Below are positions 42,260 through 48,475 of a stretch of DNA of 48,475 nt, in pieces. Source of the stretch: an uncultured bacterium (GTDB lineage Bacteria > Cyanobacteriota > Vampirovibrionia > Gastranaerophilales > Gastranaerophilaceae); contig CADBNI010000066.1 of NCBI GenBank assembly GCA_902795965.1, positions 1-48,475 on the forward strand, given 5' to 3'. The position numbers and the translations under genes were made by a program. Every line of letters begins with the position of its first letter. Positions within the stretch are counted from its first letter, which is position 1. Below the pieces are notes generated by a model. The model was not told the DNA's origin. It made no database searches and was given only the letters and a program-made list of their open reading frames with translations.

Positions 42260-44011
42260 TTAAATGTCTTTATAAGACCCTGTGAATTTATCTTTATAAA
42301 TCGTATGTAAAAGTTCATGCGCCTTATGCGAATTAGGTTCTTCCAAATACTCATTATAAAGTTTTCTTATCGAAGGATTGAAGTGAGATTTCCTGTACGG
42401 CAGTTCTTTATCTTCTTTATAAAGCCCCTCCGCACGTTCCTGCTTAATCCTTGAATCGTCACAACTTCTCGGTTGACCTCCGCCGTTGATACAACCACCG
42501 GGACAAGCCATAACTTCAAGCATTTGGAATTGAGCTTTACCGGCTTTAATTTCCTGCAAAGATTTTTCGGCTTCTTTCAAAGTTGAAACAACCCTGACAA
42601 CTAACTTTTTGCCTTTCAAATCAAGAACTACATCTTTGCATCTGTTTGAAGTTCCGCGCATTTCTTTGATATCAACATCATTCAAAGGTTCAGATGTTGC
42701 AAATTCATAAGCCGTCCTAACGGCAGCCTCCGCAACACCGCCTGAAGCACCAAAAATCGTAGCTGCACCCGTATATTCACCAAACGGATTGTCGTAAGTT
42801 TCGGGTTCAAGCGCATTGAAATTAATTCCCGCTTCTTTTATCATTCTGCCCAATTCTTTGGTCGTCAAAACATAATCGGTAGTCGGAACACCGTCTATAG
42901 TCAATTCGGGACGTTTACACTCGTATTTTTTAGCCGTACAAGGCATAATTGCCACAACAACCAAATTTTCTTTGGCAATACCGAAATGTTCGGGGACAAG
43001 AGTTTTCAAAACGGGCGAAAGCATGCTCATGGGAGATTTACAGCTTGAAAGATGATGGAGCATATCGGGGTGATGTTCTTCCATATACTTAATCCATGCA
43101 GGACAACAAGAAGTAAACAGAGGAAGATTTTCACCGCTTTGCAAGCGTTTCAAAAACTCCGTAGCTTCTTCCATAATCGTCAAATCCGCACCGAAATTTG
43201 TATCAAATACAAGGTCAAATCCGATTTTTCTGAGTGCCGCATTCATTTTGCCGATAGCATTTTCACCCGGAGCAAGTCCGAAAATTTCACCTATCGCAAC
43301 ACGAGTTGCCGGTGCCATTTGAACAACAACCTTTTTATCAGGGTTTGTAATTTCCTTCCAAACTTTTTCGACATCGGAATTAATCGTCAAAGCACCTGTC
43401 GGACAAACTGCCGCACACTGACCGCAGTTCACGCAGTCAACCTGACCGAGAGGTCTGCCGTTCATAGGCTGTACAACAGTCTTTGAGCCTCGATTTGCAA
43501 ATCCCAAAACCGAATGTCCCTGAAACTCCGTACAAGCTCTGACACAAGCTCCGCAAAGAATACATTTGTTAGGATCTCTTACAATCGAAGGGCTTGAATC
43601 GTCAGTCGGTAAATATTCGTTCAATTCTTTATCGGGATAGCGAATTTTTCTTATTCCGTATTCTTCCGCGTACTGCTGAAGTTCGCAATCTCCCGATTTA
43701 TCACAGGTTAAACAGCTTCTGTCGTGGTTTGCAAGCAAAAGTTCCAGAACCGTTTTTCTGATTCTTCTTGTTTTATCGGTATTAAGATGAATTTTTAAAC
43801 CGTTTTCCGGAGGCATTGTGCAGGAAGACTGAATACCTCTGCCTTCAACTTCCACAACACACATTCTGCAAGCACCGAATGAAGTTAAATCGGGTCGATA
43901 GCAAAATGTCGGAACATTTAGCCCTGCATGCCTTATAACTTCCAAAAGGTTCGGTTCGTCAGTAAATTCAACTTCCTTACCGTCTATAAATAATGTTTTT
44001 TTATCAGTCAT
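42260..44011 (-). CDS. hydA: [FeFe]-hydrogenase catalytic subunit
   Basis: 583 aa from the ATG at 44011, with AAGGA upstream; an upstream in-frame start is rejected. The N-terminal [2Fe-2S] ferredoxin domain is followed by the His-Cys3 cluster (NHDRSCLTCDKSGDC) and two [4Fe-4S] clusters (CILCGACVRAC, CVNCGQCAAVC). The H-domain has all three signatures: TSCCPAW, MPCTAKKYE and CPGGCINGGGQP. The first has the proton-relay Cys, so it is an active group A enzyme. With HydB and HydC it forms a trimeric NAD(P)H-linked, probably electron-bifurcating, hydrogenase in the cytosol. Confidence 0.96.
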   Translation of the reverse strand: MTDKKTLFIDGKEVEFTDEPNLLEVIRHAGLNVPTFCYRPDLTSFGACRMCVVEVEGRGIQSSCTMPPENGLKIHLNTDKTRRIRKTVLELLLANHDRSCLTCDKSGDCELQQYAEEYGIRKIRYPDKELNEYLPTDDSSPSIVRDPNKCILCGACVRACTEFQGHSVLGFANRGSKTVVQPMNGRPLGQVDCVNCGQCAAVCPTGALTINSDVEKVWKEITNPDKKVVVQMAPATRVAIGEIFGLAPGENAIGKMNAALRKIGFDLVFDTNFGADLTIMEEATEFLKRLQSGENLPLFTSCCPAWIKYMEEHHPDMLHHLSSCKSPMSMLSPVLKTLVPEHFGIAKENLVVVAIMPCTAKKYECKRPELTIDGVPTTDYVLTTKELGRMIKEAGINFNALEPETYDNPFGEYTGAATIFGASGGVAEAAVRTAYEFATSEPLNDVDIKEMRGTSNRCKDVVLDLKGKKLVVRVVSTLKEAEKSLQEIKAGKAQFQMLEVMACPGGCINGGGQPRSCDDSRIKQERAEGLYKEDKELPYRKSHFNPSIRKLYNEYLEEPNSHKAHELLHTIYKDKFTGSYKDI

Positions 44012-44082
44012 TTTTATTCTTCCTTCATTTTTAAATAATGAGTTTGTAAGCAAACTTTACTCACTATACTCACCTACTCACT

Positions 44083-45939
44083 TTACTCTAATACTATCGC
44101 CTTGAACGGACAGTTTTTCAAGCATGCCTCACATTTAATACATTTATCCTGATTAATGTGGTGAGGATTTTTAACCGTTCCGTCAATAGCACCGACAGGG
44201 CAGGTTCTTGCACATTTTGTACAACCCTTACACAAGTCCTCTTGAATAACGACTTTTTTCATAGCCGTACAAACACCTGCGGGACATTTTTTGTCTTTAA
44301 TGTGTTTGATATATTCGTCTTTAAAGTATTTCAGAGTAGAAAGAACGGGATTTGGAGCGGTTTTTCCGAGTCCGCAAAGCGAACCGTCTTTTACCGCATG
44401 AGCCAATTCTTCCAAAAGTTCCAAATCGTCCATAGTACCTTTGCCCGCAACAATTTTTTCCAAAATCTTGAGCATATTTTTTGTACCTTCACGACAGGGA
44501 ACACATTTTCCGCAACTTTCGTGCTGAGTAAAGTTCATGAAAAATCTTGCGACTTCAACGATACAGGTTTTGTCACTCATAACGACCAAACCGCCCGAGC
44601 CTACCATTGCTCCCGCTTTGATAAGGTTGTCATAATCCATAGGAATATCGAGATGTTCTTCCGTCAAACAACCGCCCGAAGGTCCTCCGATTTGAACAGC
44701 TTTGAATTTTTTACCGTCACGCATTCCGCCGCCAATATCAAATACGATTTCTCTCAAAGTAGTTCCCATCGGAACTTCAATAAGCCCCGTATTATTAACA
44801 TCACCCGTCAGAGCAAACGTTTTTGTACCTTTTGAAGTTTCCGTACCCATTTGAGCAAACCAGTCCGCACCGTTCAAAATAATCAACGGCACATTGGCAA
44901 GGGTTTCGACGTTATTAATCAAAGTCGGCCTGCCAAACAAACCTTTATTTGCGGGAAACGGCGGTTTTGGGCGAGGCATACCGCGTTCGCCTTCGATTGA
45001 AGCGATAAGAGCGGTTTCTTCACCGCAAACAAATGCGCCTGCGCCTTCTTTTATGTGAAGTTCAAGCGAAAAATCGCTTCCCATAATATTTTTGCCCAAA
45101 AAATGTCTTTCTTCGGCATCTTTTATTGCTTTTCTGAGACGTTTAATCGCAAGCGGATATTCGGCACGTACATAAATATAACCTTCGTCCGCACCGATAG
45201 CAAATGCGGCAATCGCCATACCTTCAAGAAGTTTGTGCGGGTCGCCTTCCATAACACTTCTGTCCATAAACGCACCCGGATCGCCTTCATCACCGTTACA
45301 AACGATATAAGATTTACCGCCTTTATTTGCCGCGGTAAATCTCCATTTTCTGCCTGTCGGGAAGCCTCCGCCTCCTCTGCCTCTCAAACCTGATTTTTCA
45401 ATGGTTTCGATAACGGCATCGGGATTATTTTCTTCCAATACTTTTGCCAACGCTTCGTAACCTCTAACGGCAATCGCCTCATCTATTGATTCCGCATTAA
45501 TATTACCGCAGTTTTTCAAAGCCGTACGTGTTTGTTTTGCATAAAAATTAATATGTTCGTCATCCTGAACATGTTCATGCGTTTTCGGATCAACGTACAT
45601 CAATCTTTCAACAGGTTTATTATTTTTAATATGGCTTTCATAAATTTCTTCAACGTCTTTTTCTTTAACTTTGACGTACGTAACGTGCTTGTCAGGAATT
45701 ACGACAAGAACGCCTTGTTCACAAAAACCGTGGCAGCCTGTCGGAACGATTGTCATTTTGTCATAATCAGACAAAACGGCTACATCAGCACCGAGTTCTT
45801 TAAATTTTGCAATAACTTTCAAAGAACCGTTTGCGACGCAACCCGTTCCCGCACATACCAAAACTCTCAAACCTTGAGATTTTATATCTTCCTGCGCTCT
45901 TTTTTGTTCGTCTTTTATATTAATATTAAGTGTTTCCAT
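44083..45939 (-). CDS. hydB: NuoF-like subunit of the bifurcating hydrogenase
   Basis: 618 aa. An N-terminal thioredoxin-like [2Fe-2S] domain (CAGTGCVANG, TGCHGFCEQG) is followed by the NuoF core with the NADH/FMN site GRGGGGFPTGRKW, SGGCLTEEH, and the [4Fe-4S] motif ESCGKCVPCREG. A C-terminal 2x[4Fe-4S] ferredoxin domain (CKGCTKCARTC, CIKCEACLKNC) ends it. It binds NAD(H) and passes electrons to HydA. GAGGAGG upstream of the ATG is a strong ribosome-binding site. It begins directly after hydC. Confidence 0.95.
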   Translation of the reverse strand: METLNINIKDEQKRAQEDIKSQGLRVLVCAGTGCVANGSLKVIAKFKELGADVAVLSDYDKMTIVPTGCHGFCEQGVLVVIPDKHVTYVKVKEKDVEEIYESHIKNNKPVERLMYVDPKTHEHVQDDEHINFYAKQTRTALKNCGNINAESIDEAIAVRGYEALAKVLEENNPDAVIETIEKSGLRGRGGGGFPTGRKWRFTAANKGGKSYIVCNGDEGDPGAFMDRSVMEGDPHKLLEGMAIAAFAIGADEGYIYVRAEYPLAIKRLRKAIKDAEERHFLGKNIMGSDFSLELHIKEGAGAFVCGEETALIASIEGERGMPRPKPPFPANKGLFGRPTLINNVETLANVPLIILNGADWFAQMGTETSKGTKTFALTGDVNNTGLIEVPMGTTLREIVFDIGGGMRDGKKFKAVQIGGPSGGCLTEEHLDIPMDYDNLIKAGAMVGSGGLVVMSDKTCIVEVARFFMNFTQHESCGKCVPCREGTKNMLKILEKIVAGKGTMDDLELLEELAHAVKDGSLCGLGKTAPNPVLSTLKYFKDEYIKHIKDKKCPAGVCTAMKKVVIQEDLCKGCTKCARTCPVGAIDGTVKNPHHINQDKCIKCEACLKNCPFKAIVLE

Positions 45940-46437
45940 TTATGCAGCCTCCTCTTTCAACAATGTATCCAAAACTATTGTTATTGCATCGGAAGTCATC
46001 TGAGGATAAACTTTGTCATTAATAACCACAACGGGAGCAAGTCCGCATGCACCGAGGCAACTTACCGTTTCCAAAGAAAACAGACCCGTTTCGCTTGTCA
46101 GTTTTCCTTCAGGCATGTTAAGTTTTGCTCTGATTGCGTTCAATACGGGCATTGAGCCTCTAACGTGGCATGCCGTACCGTCACAAACCTTAATTTCATA
46201 CTTGCCTTTCGGCTCTAATGAAAATTGTGCATAAAAAGTAGCCACCCCAAACACTGTTGCAGGCGACAAACCTTCTATTTTCGTACCGATATAAATCATA
46301 GCATCTTCGGGAAGATATCGGTAAACTTCCTGAACTTTCTGCAAAATCGCAATCAAATTAGATTTCTTACAATCGTAAGATTGAATAATTTCATCCAACT
46401 TTGATGTGTCGATTTTATGAGGGGTTTCTACACTCAT
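45940..46437 (-). CDS. hydC: NuoE-like subunit of the bifurcating hydrogenase
   Basis: 165 aa, normal length. The thioredoxin-like [2Fe-2S] fold is shown by CDGTACHVRG and SCLGACGLAPVV, the four-Cys pattern of NuoE/HydC. It is the first gene of the hydC-hydB-hydA operon. AGGAG precedes the ATG and a candidate promoter lies about 30-56 bp upstream. Together the three subunits would interconvert NADH plus ferredoxin and H2. Confidence 0.95.
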   Translation of the reverse strand: MSVETPHKIDTSKLDEIIQSYDCKKSNLIAILQKVQEVYRYLPEDAMIYIGTKIEGLSPATVFGVATFYAQFSLEPKGKYEIKVCDGTACHVRGSMPVLNAIRAKLNMPEGKLTSETGLFSLETVSCLGACGLAPVVVINDKVYPQMTSDAITIVLDTLLKEEAA

Positions 46438-46465
46438 ACTCTGACTCCTATTCTATATAACCCTG

Positions 46466-46493
46466 ATTGTAAACACTGAAACAATCTTGACAA
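46466..46493 (-). promoter_or_regulatory. candidate promoter of the hydrogenase operon
   Basis: On the minus strand TTGTCA (46493-46488), 16-bp spacer, TACAAT (46471-46466). This leaves a leader of about 22 nt containing the AGGAG ribosome-binding site of hydC. Confidence 0.5.
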
Positions 46494-46533
46494 CATTATT
46501 ACACAGTACAAAAACAAAATCAATAGTTTTATT

Positions 46534-47172
46534 TTAGTAAATATTTTTGGCGCAAAATTTTTCAATGGGGCAAACTGCGCAATTCGGCTTTTGGGGTTTG
46601 CATACATTTTGACCGTGCGTAACAATCAATGTATTAATATCAATCCAATATTTTACGGGTAATTTGTCACGCAGAGCAAATTCGGTTTCTTCGGGGTTTT
46701 TGGTTTTTACGTATCCGAGCCTGTTAAAAATTCTGTGAACATGAACATCTACGCAAATCGCGGGTTTGTTAAACCCTCTTGCCACAACCAAATTTGCGGT
46801 TTTTCTCCCGACACCGTTAAATTTACACAATTCTTCGATTGAATCGGGAACTTTTGAATTATATTTTTCAACAATTTCTTTTGAAAGTTCAACTATTTGT
46901 TTTGCCTTATTCGCATAAAACCCTACGGGATAAATAGCTTTTGCAAGTTTTTCGGGGTCAATTTCAGCCATTTGTTTTGGAGTTTTTGCAAGTTTGAGCA
47001 TTCGCAAAGTTGCGGGATAAGTCGTTTTGTCATTGGTTCTCAGACTCAAAATACAAGCGATAAGTACAAGATACGGATCGTTAAAACTGTCCATAAGTCC
47101 GACAAATTCGCTCTTTTGCTGTTTTGCGTCTTGTAGAAGCTCAACAACTTTACCGATATCCCCGTCTTTCAT
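46534..47172 (-). CDS. nth: endonuclease III
   Basis: 212 aa. The helix-hairpin-helix CKFNGVGRKTANLV with the catalytic Lys, the catalytic Asp in VDVHVHRIFNRLG and the [4Fe-4S] cluster C-x6-C-x2-C-x5-C (CKPQKPNCAVCPIEKFC) are all present. It removes oxidised pyrimidines by glycosylase/AP-lyase action. The ATG at 47172 has no Shine-Dalgarno and lies 6 nt after TATAAT, so the mRNA is probably leaderless; an upstream in-frame start lies inside the promoter and is rejected. Confidence 0.95.
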   Translation of the reverse strand: MKDGDIGKVVELLQDAKQQKSEFVGLMDSFNDPYLVLIACILSLRTNDKTTYPATLRMLKLAKTPKQMAEIDPEKLAKAIYPVGFYANKAKQIVELSKEIVEKYNSKVPDSIEELCKFNGVGRKTANLVVARGFNKPAICVDVHVHRIFNRLGYVKTKNPEETEFALRDKLPVKYWIDINTLIVTHGQNVCKPQKPNCAVCPIEKFCAKNIY

Positions 47173-47178
47173 AGATTT

Positions 47179-47207
47179 ATTATAATACAAAGATAATTTA
47201 TAATCAA
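47179..47207 (-). promoter_or_regulatory. sigma70-type promoter of nth (leaderless)
   Basis: On the minus strand TTGATT (47207-47202), 17-bp spacer, TATAAT (47184-47179). The -35 overlaps the stop codon of the upstream XRE gene. The ATG starts 6 nt after the -10. Confidence 0.7.
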
Positions 47208-47407
47208 TCGGGTCTGTATTCTATAACGTCTTTCAAATCACACTTGAAATAGTTGCAGAGTTTGTTGATTGTGCTTAATTTAACATCAATATCTTCACCT
47301 TTAACAAGTTTAGAAATCGTAGCTTTGCTTAAATCAGTCGCTTCCGCAACCTGATAACCCTTTACTCTGTACTGCCAAATTAATTCATGTAACTTAACTA
47401 TAATCAT
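47204..47407 (-). CDS. small XRE regulator (cassette 2)
   Basis: 67 aa from the ATG at 47407. The Cro/C1-type helix-turn-helix is VAEATDLSKATISKLVKGED, followed by LSTINKLCNYFKCDLKDVIE. It has the same length and overall sequence pattern as the XRE protein of cassette 1 (30594-30797). The ATG lies 6 nt after TATAAT with no Shine-Dalgarno. The divergent neighbour is a prepilin gene, and the two promoters share their -35 region, which suits a repressor of both. Confidence 0.87.
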   Translation of the reverse strand: MIIVKLHELIWQYRVKGYQVAEATDLSKATISKLVKGEDIDVKLSTINKLCNYFKCDLKDVIEYRPD

Positions 47408-47413
47408 ATTGCA

Positions 47414-47442
47414 ATTATATATTTGCAAAAATGTATTGACAG
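47414..47442 (-). promoter_or_regulatory. promoter of XRE cassette 2 (leaderless)
   Basis: On the minus strand CTGTCA (47442-47437), 17-bp spacer, TATAAT (47419-47414), 6 nt from the ATG. Its -35 overlaps the -35 of the divergent prepilin promoter. Confidence 0.6.
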
Positions 47443-47463
47443 AAAATTAAATTACAGTATAAT
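47436..47463 (+). promoter_or_regulatory. promoter of prepilin gene, cassette 2
   Basis: TTGACA (47436-47441), 16-bp spacer, TATAAT (47458-47463), a near-consensus sigma70 promoter. An ATG 6 nt after the -10 opens a 10-codon frame before the prepilin ribosome-binding site. Confidence 0.7.
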
Positions 47464-47515
47464 AAATTCATGTGCGATAGAATATATTTTAAAATAATTT
47501 AATAAGGAGAAAAAC

Positions 47516-48184
47516 ATGAAAATAAAAAGAAGTGCTTTCACTTTGGCAGAAGTTTTAATCACCCTCGGCATCATTGGTGTCGTTGCAGCCATGACCTTGC
47601 CGACATTGATTGCCAATTATCAAAAACAGGCAACGGTTAATAAAATAAAGAAATTTTATACAAATATTAATCAAGTATATTTACGCGCACAAATAGACAA
47701 CGGTGAATATTCAACCTGGTCTTATAATGATGTTGAGGATTATTACAACAAATACCTGAAACCTTACCTAAAAAATGTTGACAGTATTCAGAAAAATACA
47801 GGACTATGGGGTTTTTTCACTAATGGTTGCGCTATAAGAGTGGTTTTTGCGGACGGAACACAGGCTATTTTTTCAACAGCTTCAACATCAAGTATGAGAA
47901 ATAATGGCGGAGCGGTTATTTTATTTGATACAAAAGTTCAAAAACATAATTCCGATAAATCATTATACATCAAATACCCAACACGAGAAAGATTTACCTT
48001 TATTATAAATAATAAAGGAGTTGTAACGTTACCCGGTTTGTCAGATACAAGGGAGCAGAATTTAAGTGAATGTAAGAAATTTAACCCTAATAACGGAAAA
48101 GATTACGGCAATAACGGATATATAACCTGTTCGACAGTCATATACAAGGACGGTTGGAAAATAGCTCCCGACTATCCATGGTAA
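47516..48184 (+). CDS. prepilin-like protein (cassette 2)
   Basis: 222 aa. KIKRSAFTLAEVLITLGIIG is a prepilin leader with A|F in place of the usual G|F at the cleavage site, which may affect processing. The hydrophobic helix is followed by a globular domain with a central CAIRVVFADGTQAIF segment and a few late Cys. AAGGAG lies 6 nt before the ATG. It resembles the prepilin of cassette 1 in the N-terminal 60 residues. The 3' end overlaps lpxK by 13 bp tail to tail. Confidence 0.87.
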   Translation: MKIKRSAFTLAEVLITLGIIGVVAAMTLPTLIANYQKQATVNKIKKFYTNINQVYLRAQIDNGEYSTWSYNDVEDYYNKYLKPYLKNVDSIQKNTGLWGFFTNGCAIRVVFADGTQAIFSTASTSSMRNNGGAVILFDTKVQKHNSDKSLYIKYPTRERFTFIINNKGVVTLPGLSDTREQNLSECKKFNPNNGKDYGNNGYITCSTVIYKDGWKIAPDYPW

Positions 48185-48475
48185 ACCAAACCTTCAACAT
48201 CAACAACCGTTTTCAACTTTAAAGCATAAATATCGTTGCGTTCGAAATCCATCATTTTGACCGCATCTTTTTCGGTCGTAATCACAATACCCTGAGGGAT
48301 TTCATTTTGAACATAAGCATGATGATCGTCAAATGCTATTTTTTCTTTCAAATTATAATCCTTCAAAAATGCAAAAAACTGTTCGGGCTGACCGATAGCA
48401 CAAATCGCCGTAATATCAATATTTTTATCAAGTTTTTCACCCGTTTTTATATTATAAACATAATCGGGTTCGGTA
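48172..48475 (-). CDS. lpxK: tetraacyldisaccharide 4'-kinase, C-terminal part
   Basis: About 101 codons, running off the right edge of the window; the 5' part is missing. The pattern AICAIGQPEQFFAFL, then FDDHHAYVQNEI and IVITTEKDAVKM matches the LpxK C-terminus (FpDHH and TTEKDAVK). LpxK phosphorylates the lipid A precursor at the inner membrane, so the organism makes lipid A. It ends at 48172, overlapping the convergent prepilin gene. Confidence 0.9.
   Translation of the reverse strand, partial: TEPDYVYNIKTGEKLDKNIDITAICAIGQPEQFFAFLKDYNLKEKIAFDDHHAYVQNEIPQGIVITTEKDAVKMMDFERNDIYALKLKTVVDVEGLVYHG

Noticed and set aside
44012-44053. Fourteen-codon upstream extension of hydA
   Set aside because: The ferredoxin domain begins at the ATG at 44011, which has a ribosome-binding site; the extension has no family counterpart.

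Overview
The window is AT-rich bacterial chromosome from a diderm anaerobe. Diderm character is shown by lpxK (lipid A), an outer-membrane TpsB/FhaC-type transporter, a Skp/OmpH chaperone and a capsule export protein. Anaerobic metabolism is shown by a trimeric [FeFe]-hydrogenase and several radical-SAM or Fe-S proteins. The many small prepilin-like proteins with an FTLAEVLITLGIIG-type N-terminus, and the cluster of proteins with an N-terminal 'I-S-S-I-N ... F-K-G' motif, best fit a gut Gastranaerophilales (Vampirovibrionia/Melainabacteria, the non-photosynthetic sister of Cyanobacteria). That assignment is inference from protein style; no 16S or ribosomal protein lies in the window.

Layout. 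1-170: non-coding hairpins. 171-2635 (-): two tandem paralogous glycine-rich prepilins. 2702-5690 (-): diacylglycerol-kinase-like lipid kinase, PAP2 phosphatase and a radical SAM protein, perhaps a lipid-modification operon. 5701-22009 (mostly -): a capsule/exopolysaccharide locus holding a Wzz-like co-polymerase, DRE-TIM aldolase, Wzx flippase, GT52-like transferase, three GT4-like transferases (one on the + strand, inserted against the flow), Wzy polymerase, a complete GDP-D-glycero-D-manno-heptose pathway (hddA, gmhA and an hddC-gmhB fusion), a WbaP-type initiating transferase and a very long SLBB export protein. 22053-26284 (-): a tightly overlapping four-gene module of two HgdB/DUF2229-like Fe-S proteins, a PHP phosphoesterase and a radical SAM protein.

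26404-28487: a small secreted protein, then an XRE repressor divergent from a glycine/alanine-rich protein, with three copies of a 10-bp operator-like motif between them. 28573-30186: acyl-ACP thioesterase and a tRNA-Tyr/tRNA-Thr/tRNA-Thr cluster embedded in repeats and tRNA fragments. 30251-32645: DUF486 membrane protein, an XRE/prepilin divergent pair, and gap. 33106-37002 (+): M16 peptidase and two paralogous membrane proteins sharing an unusual N-terminal motif. 37219-39268 (-): bioA-bioD. 39370-41985: TpsB-like transporter and Skp-like chaperone. 42260-46437 (-): hydC-hydB-hydA. 46534-48184: nth and a second XRE/prepilin divergent pair. 48172-end (-): the 3' part of lpxK.

Cross-cutting signals not explained by single genes are: (i) at least six genes whose start codon lies 6-7 nt after a good -10 box with no Shine-Dalgarno, i.e. 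probable leaderless mRNAs, including a face-to-face overlapping pair at 11576/11616; (ii) two copies of an XRE(-)/prepilin(+) cassette; (iii) a ~165-bp MITE-like element present twice with compensating arm changes; (iv) a 76-bp nested palindrome present twice, with conserved ends and a swapped inner stem; (v) tRNA-Tyr flanked by fragments of its own two ends.
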